The position numbers were made by a program, and so were the translations under genes. 64,000 bases of DNA from Papaver somniferum. Lineage: Eukaryota > Streptophyta > Magnoliopsida > Ranunculales > Papaveraceae. The stretch spans positions 152,882,920 to 152,946,919 of the forward strand of contig NC_039358.1 of assembly GCF_003573695.1 (NCBI RefSeq). The letters run 5' to 3'. This document shows, piece by piece, positions 1 through 12,000 of this stretch (the first letter of the stretch is position 1; each line of letters starts with the position of its first letter). Under the pieces are notes generated by a model. That model saw nothing but the letters and a program-made list of their open reading frames with translations. It searched no databases and had not been told where the DNA came from.

Positions 1-1
1 T

Positions 2-64
2 GGGAGTGATTATAGTGCATGGTATGAAGAGGAAGACCGAGGAAGCTATGATGAAGAGGATTAG
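2..64 (+). CDS. C-terminal end of an unrecognised acidic protein (partial)
   Basis: An open frame enters from the left edge and stops at TAG 62-64. The visible 20 residues are rich in Asp, Glu, Tyr and Ser and end in DEED. The following 65-566 looks like 3' UTR or intergenic DNA with no other coding signal. The rest of the gene lies outside the window. An acidic tail alone does not identify a family, so no function is proposed. Confidence 0.4.
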   Translation, partial: GSDYSAWYEEEDRGSYDEED

Positions 65-566
65 GAAAATCCTCTTTTGGGGTAACAAGGCTTTATATTT
101 TGAAAAAAGCTTGAAGATGGTTAACAAGTTCCTTTTAAATAGATTATGTTGGTACTTGCTTCTGGTCTTATGAATTTTGCTGCTAGGAATGGCTATCTTC
201 TTGTTGTTTGTTCTATTTTAGTTTTATTTCTTACTGTTTTTCTTTTCAGATTTTGTTGTGAATGCGAAGGAATAATGGTAATAAGGTAGTGATGTTTGGT
301 GGCGACTTTTGGTGATGATGGGTTTGAAAGTTTATAACTTGTGTAATCATGTAAGCCTGAAAATCTCTGCGACAGTTAACAAGAGATTTCATGTGGGTGT
401 GAATCTGTATGGTGTTAGTACTTTTGCTTTTAGCTTGGGAATGTTTATAGTAATGAACTCCTGTTGATATTCTTGTTCTTTTAATGTCTTGATTGGTAAT
501 TTTATTGAGCAGACTTGCAATAGCTAAGAACACATTTGAATGTAGAAGAAAGAAAATTGATGATTA

Positions 567-827
567 CTCCCTCTGTACCACAGATATAGGCGGAAAATGC
601 AAAATCTCTTAGATTAAGATTTTTTTTGGTTTCATAAATATCCATTTTCTTTTCTGTTTTGCCTTTATCATATTTTCAATGCTAAAAACATTATTTTAGT
701 TGTGGTGAACCAATGTATATTAAATAAAGGTAATATGTGCAAAAATTCATCTTGAAATTGAAGTTCCGCCTATCTAATGGGACAACCAAAATCTAAAAAC
801 CCGTCTATATATGTTGTACAGAGGGAG
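567..827. mobile_element. Stowaway-type MITE
   Basis: The element begins CTCCCTCTGTACCAC and ends with the near inverted complement GTACAGAGGGAG. It is flanked on both sides by TA (565-566 and 828-829). The CTCCCTC terminus and TA target duplication are the hallmarks of Stowaway elements mobilised by Tc1/mariner transposases. The 261-bp interior has no coding capacity. Confidence 0.85.
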
Positions 828-936
828 TAAAAAACAAAAATAACTGAAATTGATGATGTTTTGGTACGAGAGTGATGAACACATATTTGCTTCATTACCA
901 ATGAATATGTTATCGCTTCTAACGCGTAAGGTGATA

Positions 937-1195
937 CTCCCTCCGTACCACATATATAGGCGGAGGGACCAATTCTCTTAGATTAAGAAAATTACCTTGA
1001 ATTCATCATTTTACCTTGAATTCATAATTTTTCATGTTTTTTCTTGTTTTACCCTTTGTCTTATTACTAACACAATTTTCTACGTACAATAAATAAGGGT
1101 ATTTATGAAAAAGTTCATCTTTAAAATAAGATTCTGCCTATCTATTGGTATAAAGAAAATTCAAAATTCCATATATATAATAGGTACGGAGGAAG
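937..1195. mobile_element. Second Stowaway-type MITE of the same family
   Basis: It begins CTCCCTCCGTACCAC and ends GTACGGAGGAAG, flanked by TA at 935-936 and 1196-1197. Length (259 bp) and subterminal sequence (ATATAGGCGG, and later TTTACCTTGAATTC) resemble the copy about 110 bp upstream, so both belong to one family. The right terminus has one mismatch to the canonical end. Confidence 0.85.
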
Positions 1196-1197
1196 TA

Positions 1198-2095
1198 TAT
1201 CAATTCATCTTTATACACGAGTGAAAGTTTACAATATTCATTCGGCATTAACTCCCACTATTTATAGCCTATGTATCAAGCACCTATTTATACCTTGTTT
1301 TGCTTAAAGTATTTTAGTCATGGATAATGAGCTGTGACCACAAATATAAAACGATATACTCGGACTACATAACCACTACATTCTACATACCATAGATTCA
1401 AACAGAAATTTATATCCCATGGAAGAAGCTTCATTTAGTGGGGAGGTACTATCTTTTCCCAAGTTATGTTAGGACCTATGGGTGAGCCTACAACTGACGG
1501 GCGCATCTAAAATGGTTAGTGTCTGCGTTAGACTAGTGCCCGAAACATGACTACAAGTCTACTGTACGATTCTCCCAGTTAGTACAATGCTGATGATGGA
1601 TTTTACTTGGGATGCACCAATCCAAAGACAATTGTTTTTTTGTTTTATATGTAAATTGGTACGCCCCAAATAAAATGATATCCTCGTTAGCAACCTTTCA
1701 TTAGTCCTGCTCCTTGATTACCTATGAAAACTTCACATCCGATGCACTTTCAAAAATCGTCTTAAACAAAAAACAAAAAACGCAATAAAATAAACAGGTT
1801 TAGTGGGAGAAACTGCAGAAGAGAAATGTAAGTTATTGCTAATTTGCTATACACGCGTAGCAAATATACTATTGGTCCCCGAAAAAATATCTTATGTGTA
1901 ATCCCCACATTCTTCCCCAACAACAAAAAATGACATAGGAATTTGTATCATTATAACAACAACAACACTGATCAAGAATACATTTGCAGCTTTCAAGCAA
2001 AATTAAAAAGAAAAATGTTCTTAAGAAATAAGAAAATAGCGAAAGAAACGGAACATCACGTTAAAAATCTAAAAAATTGCCCATTAATTTCCAAA
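1198..2095. other. Intergenic stretch, nothing recognised
   Basis: No coding frame, tRNA or element ends were found here. It is AT-rich and lies between the second Stowaway MITE and the 3' end of the small heat shock protein gene. Its right part probably includes that gene's 3' UTR. Confidence 0.5.
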
Positions 2096-2606
2096 TTAAG
2101 CTGCAGGGGCAAGTATTTCATGCCTGCCTGGTAAATCAGAAAGATGGATATGTAAAAGTCTCCTTGCAGAAGTTCTTGGAACTGTAACAGTTAATACTCC
2201 ATCTTCATAACCAGCTGAAATTGAACCAATATCAATCATACCAGGAAGTCTGAATTTTCTCATGAAACGTACTGCTGGTTGTGTTTCTTCAGTTAATTCT
2301 TCTGTTCTTATGATCAAATATTTTGAATCCTCTACTTCTACTTTAATTTCTCCTTTCCTTACACCTGTGCATTAAAAAAAATCAACAAAAGCACCATTTA
2401 TTAGCATGAAAGAAAAATCCAGATGAACCACAAAAATAAATATGAGATTTTATATGATTACCGGGAAGGTTGGCTGTGTCGATATGAGATTCTAGAGTTT
2501 GTGTCCAGTGAACATAGTTATCAGGGGTAAAGAGAGAAGAAGGAAAGAGAAATGGTGAATTCATGAATATGGGTGACCAAGGTGATTCCTGAAATGTAAA
2601 CTCCAT
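2096..2606 (-). CDS. Small heat shock protein, 15.4 kDa class V type (Hsp20/alpha-crystallin)
   Basis: Two exons on the minus strand: 2606-2462 and 2364-2096. Together they give 414 nt, or 137 residues plus a stop. The intron (2461-2365) starts GT and ends AG and splits a Gly codon, so the join reads ...NLPG/VRKGEIKVEVEDSKYL. The alpha-crystallin domain runs from about residue 35 to 120. Visible hallmarks are WTQTLESHIDTANLPG at its start, the strand KYLIIRTEE, and the C-terminal consensus FRLPGMIDIGSISAGYEDGV followed by LTVTVPR. Length and wording match the plant 15.4 kDa class V family, which is cytosolic and binds unfolded proteins in an ATP-independent way as an oligomer. No clear heat-shock element was seen upstream. 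The class assignment is inference; membership of the Hsp20 family is clear. Confidence 0.88.
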
Positions 2607-3341
2607 TTTTTTCCCTTTCTGTGAAGTTTTTGTTTGAGGCTGATGGTTTTATGGCACGGTCTTGGATTACCTTTGTATTCTGATGTTGTGTTGTTATCGG
2701 GACTTGAGAGCTTCTAAAAAACGGATATGGTTGGTGGCTTTGGTGGTGTTGCTAACATTTATGTTGAGAAATTGCTTATGGGAAAAGAAAAAAAAAATGA
2801 ATGGTTATTGGTTGTTGGAACTGTGAATATACTGAAATGTCCTGGTTTGAGCTAACTGTCAGTATCTCTAATTTTTTTATTTATTTCTGATGAAAATATC
2901 TCCTCTTCCTCTCTAGAATTAGTCTAAACCGTTTTGGCATGCATCCGTTTAAAAGTTCTTATTGTTTACCACAATTTTCATTGCCCTGTTTTCAGTTGAT
3001 TTGTTAAGAAAATGACATTCTCCGATATGTTAATCAAATATGAAAAATAGATATATGTTTAGAAGAGTGTAAAATTGAATTGTTGGTGTATTTTTTTTGT
3101 ATGAGCAAACTATTTTATAAATCAATCCAATTTTGGTTGTAAATTCCAGTAGGCTAGGCATCCCTCTTCCGCAGACATAATATTGCAACCGTGTAAAAAA
3201 CCACGAATTTGCGGAACGACGTTGGTGTATTGGTAATTTGGTATCGCCATACGTCGGTAAGGTCCCCTGAACTGAATGTAAAGCGTGTAACTGACACAAA
3301 TACTACGTTAATATAGAATAATTTTCGAAAAATGTACGTAA
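2607..3341. other. Upstream region of the small HSP gene
   Basis: This non-coding region should contain the promoter of the minus-strand small HSP gene. I saw no convincing alternating nGAAn/nTTCn heat-shock element and no other gene. Confidence 0.4.
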
Positions 3342-3402
3342 TCCACTGTAGTCCAGCCCGGTTAGGATACCTGGCGACCCGGGTTCAAATCCCGGCAATG
3401 GA
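3342..3402 (+). pseudogene. tRNA-Glu-like sequence lacking the anticodon arm
   Basis: The 5' part reads as an acceptor strand, TCCACTG, followed by the A-box-like GTTAGGATAC. The 3' part contains GACCCGGGTTCAAATCCCGG, a T-arm with a good B box, and then CAATGGA, which pairs with the acceptor strand at 6 of 7 positions. Compared with plant tRNA-Glu, the anticodon stem and loop (about a dozen nucleotides after CTGGC) are missing, so it cannot decode. It may be a decayed tRNA gene or the head of a tRNA-derived retroelement. It lies just before the L1 LINE. Confidence 0.65.
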
Positions 3403-3419
3403 ATTCCGTTGAAGGAGGC

Positions 3420-3908
3420 TTGGAAGTATCTAATTGGAATCAGATGAATTATAAGAAAGGAATTGTTATAGAAGAAAATCACAACTCAGCTCATAATACA
3501 AAGAAAACAATAACCCCTCTTTTAACCCAATTCACCAAACCAACAGAACCCTCCAACATGAACTCTAAAATCCAGAAAGTGACTGAAACAATAAGTCAGG
3601 AAAGTATGCATTCTCTCACAAAAAGGCCAAGCAAAGTCAAAAGATCAAACCAGAAAAAATCCATCCCATTGAAACAGAGAGCTAGAGATGTTAAAGACTC
3701 AAGTATAGTTTCTCCTCTAGCAAAGAGGAAGCTAAACCAAAGAGATGACGAAGAAATGGAGGAGTGCCACAAAAAGCAAATGTCTGAAAAGGTAGAGGGA
3801 GTAGTACATGTGGTGCATGATGGGTCTGATTTCAAAATGGGAAGGGGAACTCGGGTAAGAGAAACAACAAATTTAAGCATTCTGATAAGCCAAATCCAGC
3901 CAAGTTAG
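3420..3908 (+). pseudogene. L1 ORF1 C-terminal remnant
   Basis: A 162-residue open frame, Ser/Lys/Glu-rich and hydrophilic, lies immediately before the endonuclease of the L1 element. It contains basic clusters such as KRPSKVKRSNQKK. This position and composition fit the linker-like C-terminal part of plant LINE ORF1 (RNA-binding gag-like protein). No zinc knuckle or RNA-binding domain is visible, so the N-terminal part has been lost. Confidence 0.5.
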
Positions 3909-4200
3909 ACTCTACAGAAAAAAGCTCTAGTGTCACCAGTCAGCACTCGGAACAACACGATGGACCGGCTCCTGAAGATGTGGCTAGAGGGATACACGGC
4001 TCCATGTAGGCAAACTCGGATAAGATCTCCAGTTTTGGACACCAGGTACATACTTGTTTCGACAACTTTTCCCAAAATAATAGAACGTACCCCATTTACT
4101 GCATAATAAGTAATAATGCTGTGCTCCTAGGACTGTGCATAGGGTCTGAGTTATTAAAGGCCTTTAAATACCATATTTTCAACAACCATTACAGGCACTA

Positions 4201-4913
4201 TACTGGAAATGTTAGAGTTATTTCCTGGAATTGCCAGGGAATAGGTAACCCACTTACTCAACAGTATCTCAGTAACATGATTAAGGAAAAAACACATAAA
4301 TCTTTTTTTTTGTGTGAGACAAAAAAATGTCAGAAATATTGTGTATCCTATAATCACAGGGTTAGGATACAGAAATTGTTTCATGGTTGATCCAATAGGT
4401 GCAGCAGGAGGGCTAGTGGTGGCATGGAAGATAGGTATAAACTTAAGAGTTGGAGTGTTCTCCAAAAATTTGATCAACTGTCACATAAGGAACATGGTAA
4501 CAGGAGTGGAAAGTACATTGTCGTGTGTGTATGGGCCTATGGATTGGAATGAAAAATACGAATTTTGGAATTACATTGTGCAAATGGATGGGAAGATGAA
4601 CCAGGAATGGCTGCTCCTAGGGGACCTAAATCTCACTTTCAATTCCTCTGAGGCAGATAAAATCAAGTATTGTCTGGAGATAGCAGATCTAAATGACATG
4701 GGTTTTGTGGGGTACCCTTACACTTGGAGCAACAAAAGGAAAGATGAGGCTCTAACTGAAGCTAGACTTGACAGGGCTTTAGCAAATGGGAACTGGTGGG
4801 GAAGCAATAGCAAGGCAATGGTTACTCACCTGATGGGGATGGGATCGGATCACTTACCAATCATGCTCAACTCTAATCCAGTCTCCGAAGGAGAAAAAAG
4901 CCTTTCAGGGTGA
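4201..4913 (+). pseudogene. L1 ORF2 endonuclease domain (APE-type)
   Basis: The apurinic-like endonuclease that nicks target DNA in L1 retrotransposition. The frame starts VRVISWNCQGIG and jumps frame in a seven-A run near 4320. It then continues through the Gly-Asp-Leu-Asn (GDLN) and GSDH catalytic motifs before a stop at about 4911. The frameshift and stop make it non-functional as read. Confidence 0.85.
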
Positions 4914-5271
4914 TGGGAACTTGGCTCAAGGAACCAGAATGCAAGAAGGTGATTACTGAGAGTTGGAAAAAGAGGCCAGAGGCAGCAGAGCCCATAGATT
5001 AGTGTACAAGTTAAAGAGAACCAAACATGAGATCTATAAGTGGAATAAGAACTCCTTTGGCGACATCAATAAAAATCTGTTGAGAGCTAAAAATAAACTC
5101 AAGCAAGTTAGCTCTAGCATTAACCTTAGGAATATGAGTAATGTGGTTAGAGAATGTGAGAAGGATGTAGATAATTGGTATAGGGTAGTGGAAAGTTTTT
5201 GGAAAGAAAAGAGTTGTGAGTAAGATGTAAAACTAGGGGATAGGAATACAACTTATTTTCATAGAAAAGCT

Positions 5272-6499
5272 GTGAACAGGTACAAGAGAAATAGAATAGA
5301 GGTCATAAAAGATAATGCTGGAAAGTGGGTCGAAGGAACTGAGAAGGTTGTTGAAACAATCACACTTCACTTAAAAGAGGTGGCTACTTCATCTAAGCCG
5401 GATACTGAAAGCAGTTATCTAGATGATGTGAGTCCAATCCTAACTGATAAGGAGAACGAGATGTTGACCGAGACACCTTCTATGGAGGAAATTAGGAGTG
5501 TTGTATTATCTATGGAACCTGACAAAGCGCCAGGGCCAGATGGATGCACTCTGAGATTCTTCCAGATGAACTGGGAGGTTGTCCAGCATGAAGTGTTTAA
5601 TATGGTGGAGAGTTTTTTTACCTCAGGTTTCATTCTGAGAGAGATAAACACTATGTTTATCACTCTTATACCTAAGATAGAATACCCTCAAGCAGCCAGA
5701 AACTATAAACCAATTAGTCTAAGCAATATCATATACAAAATTATGTCAAAAATCTTAGCCAACAGATTGAAAATGCTTCTACCAAACCTAATTTCACTCT
5801 GTCAAGCTTCCTTCATTCAAGGGAGACATATTTCAGACAATGTGCTCATTGCGCATGAGATGATACATACCTTGAGAGCTCAAAGAGGTAAAAAATTCCT
5901 AATGGGTCTCAAGATAGATATGTCGAAGGCGTTCGACAGAGTGGAGTGGAGTTTCCTAAGAAAGATTCTGGAAAAGTTAGGTTTTAGCAAGCACTGGTGT
6001 AAGATTCTAGAAAAGTTAGGTTTTAGCAAGCACTGGTGTTGGCTTCTATACTTTTAAATGGAGTGCCTTGTGAACAGTTTAACCCTTCGAGAGGGTTGAG
6101 GCAGGGAGATCCATTATCTCCCTACCTTTTCATCATATATGCATGGAGATGCTATCTAGAGCTATCTCCAAAGCTGAAGACTTGAACCTCATACATGGGA
6201 TAAAGGTGGGACATAATGCCCCGGTAATATCGCACCTCCTGTTTGCGGACGACTTACTGATCTTCAGTAAAGCTAGTAAGGCAGAGGGTGAAAACATTTT
6301 GAAAGTGCTGAATGAGTTCAGCTTGGCTTCTGGCCAACTCATAAACATGGAAAAGTCTGGTGTTTTTTTCAGTCTAAATTCTCACGAGAACACTATGAAT
6401 GAGGTCATAAACACACTGGGTGTGAAGAAAATTTCTCTAAATGATAAATATTTAGGTTGCCCTTTATTTACGCACACATCGAAATTCAAGTCGTGTTAG
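5272..6499 (+). pseudogene. L1 ORF2 reverse transcriptase domain
   Basis: Reverse transcriptase core in two frames. The first (5272-6057) carries DKAPGPDG, YKPISLSN, QGRHISDN and IDMSKAFDRVEW. The second (about 6143-6499) carries the catalytic FADD motif in HLLFADDLLIFS. Between them a shifted frame still reads [11 protein letters not shown] 39-bp direct tandem duplication at 5962-6039 repeats [13 protein letters not shown] and is followed by a frame change, so the domain is inactive. Confidence 0.9.
5962..6039 (+). repeat. 39-bp tandem duplication inside the L1 RT
   Basis: Two adjacent 39-bp units (5962-6000 and 6001-6039) differ at one base. The duplication keeps the frame but doubles 13 residues of the polymerase domain. 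It looks like a replication slip after insertion. Confidence 0.9.
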
Positions 6500-6756
6500 T
6501 TTATGTTAGACAGAATGGGGGGAAATCTGAAAGAGTGGAAAGGAAAAAACATGTCGTGTGCAGGGAAAGGTGTCATGATACAAGCATCTTCTTCCACAGT
6601 GCCGATGTATCAGATGAATTGTTTCAGAGTGCCAGTTGCAGTGACTCACAATATGGATAAAAGAGGGACTTTTTCTGGGGTAAGAATGAGAACAGGAAGA
6701 AAGGAGTATTTCTGAAGGCTTGGATTGGTGTTTGTACGCCAAATGAGATAGGAGGA

Positions 6757-8000
6757 ATGGGTTTCTTGAACTTAAGGGAGTTTAACTCTGCAATGCTTGC
6801 CAAGGTGATTTGGAGACTGCTGAAAGAACCAAATGGATTGTGGGGGTCAATTTACAAAAGTAAGTATTTTCCAGAGACAAACCTTCTAGACAATAAGTAC
6901 AAATGCTCTGACAGAGATTCGTGGGTATGGAAGAATTTGATTAGAGAAGTGAGAAAAATAAGGGAGAATATTGAATGGAGGGTGGGAGATGGAACAACCA
7001 TTAGAATATGGGAGGACATATGGTATCCAGGACAACAACACCAATTGATAGAACCACTTCAACAAGATATAAAAATCACTCATGTGGAGGAACAAATGGT
7101 AAAAGAGGGAGAAAAGTGGGTCTGGGATGATCTGAAGATGGCAAGGTATCTTGACCCTCAGGCAAAGCATCAAATTAGAAGGATCAAAATCAACAAAAAC
7201 AAAAGGGATGAGACAAAGTGGAAATTGGAGAAGAATGGAAAATTCACAATTAAGTCCTTATACAAGAAAATCATGCTTAGGGGTCAACAGGAAGATATTG
7301 GATTGAAACAGTTTTGGAAAAAGATTTGGAACATGAATACAATTCCAAGAGTTAAGACCTTTGTTTGGAAGTGCATCCATTCCATTCTTCCTCTGAACGA
7401 AAGAGTGGCAAGAATTCTACCTTACATCAATAAGAGTTGTCCAATGTGTGGAAAACATGATGAAACCTAACCCATATATTCTTAAACTGTGAGATCATTT
7501 TTAAAGTTCTGAGCCATATGGGTATTAGACTCACTGTCTATACTAACAACCATACTGATTTTCATTGTTGGCTCCAGGACTGGTTCAGTAGAGATAGAAT
7601 GGATAAAATAGGGGACATAGAGTGGGCAGACATCCTGGCAATCACTTGTTGGGAGATCTGGAAGTGCAGGTGTGATTTAGTCTTTAGAAAGATAAAACCT
7701 AACCCCCAGAGAATAAGATTTAATATTATCAAGATGGTAAGTTGCAGCCGGAGGAGTAGGAGGGAGGAAAATTTAAACCCTGAGGTTCAAATTAGAGAAA
7801 ACTGTAAGCCCGTAAATGCAAACTTATTAGCTGCTAAGATAAATAAAGCCCTAAAGGTTAGTAGTACCGGCATGGAGGGAGGAATAGGTTTAATGGTGTC
7901 TAATCATGCAGGAAACATCACCAAGGCAAGATGCAAAACAGTTGAAGCAAGTACAAATGATTATTTAGAGGAGGAAGCTTCCATGACGACCTAGTGGGCA
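6757..8000 (+). pseudogene. L1 ORF2 C-terminal zinc-binding and RNase H-like remnants
   Basis: The 6757-7470 frame begins MGFLNLREFNSAMLAKVIWR and ends with KSCPMCGKHDE. This is the typical plant LINE zf-RVT region with its CPxC zinc ligands. The 7518-7994 frame contains WADILAITCWEIWKCR and then GMEGGIGLMVSNHAGN, which resembles the start of the RNase H domain (RVT_3) of plant LINEs. Frames are discontinuous. Confidence 0.75.
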
Positions 8001-8341
8001 CATCAACTAAACCACCCGCAAGTCGAGGTTGAAGGTGACAACATGAAAATCCGCTGTCAGAAACCGAATAGGAGAAGCCGCAAAGAACATACATTCAATG
8101 CAGGCAGGAAGAAACAAAAACTTTATTCTATATATTAGAAGTCTTAAAGAACTCAGTCTCGTTCCAGAGTCGGAAAACTTCATGACAAGAAAGTTAGCCA
8201 ATGTCTATCTTGAGCTTAATCTCAATTCACAGTGGGATGAGCCACTTATTAACTCTCTTTTGGTAAATCTTCTGTAGGAAGGTAGAGACAATGAAATGTA
8301 TCTCCAGGGTTGATCCTGGTTTCTTTATTAAAAAAAAAAAA

Positions 8342-9023
8342 GACTGGAACTTGTCTGTGGCAAAGGAAATGGGGTATCAAAATATGGAGAATCAAGAACC
8401 CTATTTCAAGAAAAACCTAAAGCCATGCCCTACAAGTGCATGTCACAAGTGAAGCAAAATTCTTGGCTCATTGTGGAATAGCCGGGAAAGATGTCTCATA
8501 AATCATCATAAATTGATAGAAATTTAAAGTTTAAGCTCAAGAGCTCAAAGTCTTTTCAGATTAGAACAAAAATGTAGCAATCAAATGAATCCTTGGATCC
8601 CTGGAATCTGTAGTTCTTTAGGCACCTCAAAGATGGCGAAATCATTGAAGTTTAATCACAGATGCTCAGTACTACTTGAGCTGCACTGACTCGGTAAGAG
8701 GACAGAAACTGAACAGGTGTGGAGCTATTCTCTGCATTATTGGGTACTTATCGAGTACGGTCGACTATATTTGAGAACAGAAGTAGAAAGAAAATTTGGG
8801 CTGTCTGGGCAATGTCTTTCTCGATTCAAAAATCTCCAGATGCACAGGCTATATTGTTATACTGAAGTAGACTGTACATTCAAGAGCAGAGCACTTCGAC
8901 AAAATTGTACTCAGACATAAAGCTCAGTATTGGGTAAAATCATGAGCAACTCTGGATGATGTAGCTGTCACAACTAACACACAAGAGCTTACACATTTTC
9001 AGCTATTTGATTTAATTGAAAAG
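8342..9023. other. 3' flank of URB1, no gene seen
   Basis: This stretch lies between the L1 poly(A) and the URB1 stop codon. Its part next to 9024 probably carries the URB1 3' UTR. No protein family or RNA gene was recognised in it. Confidence 0.4.
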
Positions 9024-12000
9024 TTAACCTGTTGAAAGAATGTTTCTCTCCCATCCGAAAACACCCGAATCATTCAAATCTTGATGCGATAAAACAGGCA
9101 AATTTACCAACCTTCCTCCAACAGCATTTGAAAATATTAGCAAACTAGTTTCGCAAGCATTGTATTCATCAAACTTCTGCAGCTCTGTTAGCTCTGAAGA
9201 CGAGTCCTCCCATGGTCGATCAAATGACCTGTCCAAACAAATGTAACATGAGTGGTTGATACTTCAAAAGAAAGCATTTATTATTGTTCAGACGTCTAGG
9301 ACGTCCTCTCTTCTATTGCATAAAATTCAGAATACTCAAATTCTTACTTCTTTTGGGATTTCCTACGGTTTTTCATATCAGACCCAGGTATTTAGTTCTA
9401 GCAAGAGTATTTTCACGAAACTGAAAGGGGAAACAGAAATTAAGAAGATGAAGGATTTTTTACCATCTCCAAGCAAGATTAGCTTCAGCCGGACAACTAA
9501 TATCTGCACACAGTGATTCCAAGTATCTACCTTGGTCACCAATCAAAGAAACTGCTCCTCCTGATTCAATATACATACATACAAAAAAATTAGTGTCCAA
9601 AAATTATATCAGCCAAGACCCTAATTAGTAACCATCCTTAAATGTTAAATTTCATAAAAAATTGAAATACAATATTTTTTACCAGCACTTTCAGAGTCAT
9701 CGGGTAGGAGTAATAAACTTAAAGCCGAAACAACGGGTTGGATTACTTTGTCATTCGTTCCAAGGAGTTGCTGAAGATACAAAATTGTCACTGCTAACCC
9801 CACAATGTTACTATGATCATCTTCTCGCCCTTCATCAAAATCATCATCAATTCCCTTGTCATGCCTTTCCCTTAGGTTGTCCAATAGCGACTTTAGACTT
9901 TCTTCCTTTGTATACTCCTTTCTACTTTCCAGAGCAAAGGTATCGATTTTGCATGAAGTTCTAGATATCCTTCCTAGAATCACAGAAGCTGCCACCCATC
10001 GTAAAAGTGTTGAAAGTAAAGTATTTTTAGATTGTTGTTCCCCGGAAAAGGTTGTCGATTGGAGTTCAGAATCTCTGAGTACAAGTTTCTCTTCACTATA
10101 TGGCATCGACGCAACAGGGATCGCCCACCTAACAAACCTTGTGATTTTTGATATATCCTGTAATTCAACATCAAATTCAATTTCACAGTTGAAAGTTCTT
10201 CCTTTTGAAAGCTACACATTAGTTATCAAAAAATGACAATGATTCAGCACATACGGCAAAAACTAAAGGAACTTTGTAGATGAGTGCATAAAGAGAAAAA
10301 AGATGATACCCTGCGGTTGAGAATAGGCGGTGCACTTGTAAGTACGGCCTTCAGCACAAGGTCAGCAGTAAGACCAAATCCTTTGTCATGTCCACCATCA
10401 ATGGCTTGGTACAGTGGAAATAAGCTGTCATACGACAAGTTAAATCGCGGCTGATCTGGCAAGTTTAAATGTGGCTCAAACATTTCTCTTTTCTGAGTAA
10501 CCCGCAAAGTTGTCACCACTATTTGCAAAATCAAATGAATCAACGGTGCATTTTGCTTTATCAGCACTAAATTTTCAAAAATAAATTTGTACAGATGAGA
10601 CGAAAGCTCTGATAACTGTTCAAGGTGGTAGTTCTGGAGCAATTTAGTAATCGTACTCTGCGAAATAATATCATTGACGACCTGTGTTCAAACAATAAAT
10701 TAAACTTAGTGGAGGGAGGAAGTTAACCGATACTTATTGCTGCATAGAGATGTTTTAACATATCATGTCAATCCTCTCCTAAAAACTAGCACAAAGAAAG
10801 ATAACTAAGATATGAAAGGAATGTAACGGCATTATAAATAACTAGGAGTGCCACTGCGTTATATATTACTAGACATGTGTAATTATTTATTTACATAATT
10901 AAGAAAATGAAAAATATGTTCATCCATTAAGAAGCGCGGTGTTAAACTGCTATCAGATTACTGTTCACGGTGCTAACATTGTCTACCTAAAAGAATGAAA
11001 GAAAAACACAATAAATAGAAAAAACATTACTAGTTACACATAATGTTGCAGAAGCTTCTTTTAAAAACCACTGACAAGGAAACCATGATTATTATACAAC
11101 AGGAAAGTTAAGATTTGTGGATCAAGATGAAGTTTCTCTATATTGTGAAACAAAACATATAGAAAAACTTAAAGCAAGGGATTCTAGATTCCTGCCATTA
11201 GGATAGAAACATAAGCAACAAAAGCTTAAAAGTCCTGCCGTATATTATTATTACTACCTATATATGTGACAAAGCTAGTAAGCAGGGAACAAATTTTGAT
11301 GTCGGTAAATACCTCTAAACTGATCGTCATAGCCTTTACAGATTGGTCCTTATCGTCACCATATAGCCTCTTATCACAGAAACAAAAAACAGATGATAAC
11401 CACGAAAGCAATCCACATGACTTGACTAAATAACGAGCTAGTGTATGCAACTTAACAGCTTTCTTCACTATCTGCAAAGTAACCAACACACAAGTTCAAA
11501 TACATTTGAGTATCTCGTTCACGTGTCGTGAAGCAAAATTGAAGTTAAATGATTAAATCTGAACTTGTTACATTACAAACCCACCTGAAGAATGAGAATT
11601 TTGGACTCATAATCAGAGAGAGGAGACGAATAAAAACTCAACATCTTGTGAAGACATTTCGACTGAAATATTTCAGCATCATCATCCAAATTTAATCCCG
11701 AATAGGATAGTCGAAGTATCCATAGCTTGTCTGTCTTGAACTTAATCGAGCAACTCTCAAACAATGTATCAAATAATGGAATATTCTGCACATGGGCGAT
11801 TCTACGGGTTAATTGTTTCACAAATGCAACAAAGAAGTATAAAGATAAACACCGGTTCAGTTCAATTCCAACTTAATGAGTAGGTGAAAAGAATATAAAT
11901 GACACAGGCACATCGACGAATAAAAGTTGAAATATGTAGTATGATAGCTACCTTCAAATTCAACGGCGAGCGTCTCAACAGTTCGGATATGGCAACGTGA

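Larger units (their letters stand above)
3403..8341 (+). mobile_element. L1-type LINE retrotransposon, decayed
   Basis: Plus-strand plant L1 with a degraded ORF1 tail and ORF2, ending at a 13-nt poly(A) run (about 8329-8341). An endonuclease domain (about 4210-4910) shows SWNCQGIG, WLLLGDLN and GSDHLPI. Reverse transcriptase (about 5500-6500) shows KAPGPDG, NYKPISLSN, QASFIQGRHISDN, KIDMSKAFDRVEW and FADDLLIF. A zinc-binding RT-associated domain (about 6750-7470) and RNase H remnants (about 7850-8000) follow. The reading frame is broken many times, including at an A run near 4320, at stops near 4912 and 5221, and at shifts in the RT region, so it is not autonomous. The 5' limit is uncertain and no clear target duplication was found. 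It sits between the small HSP gene and the 3' end of URB1. Confidence 0.92.
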
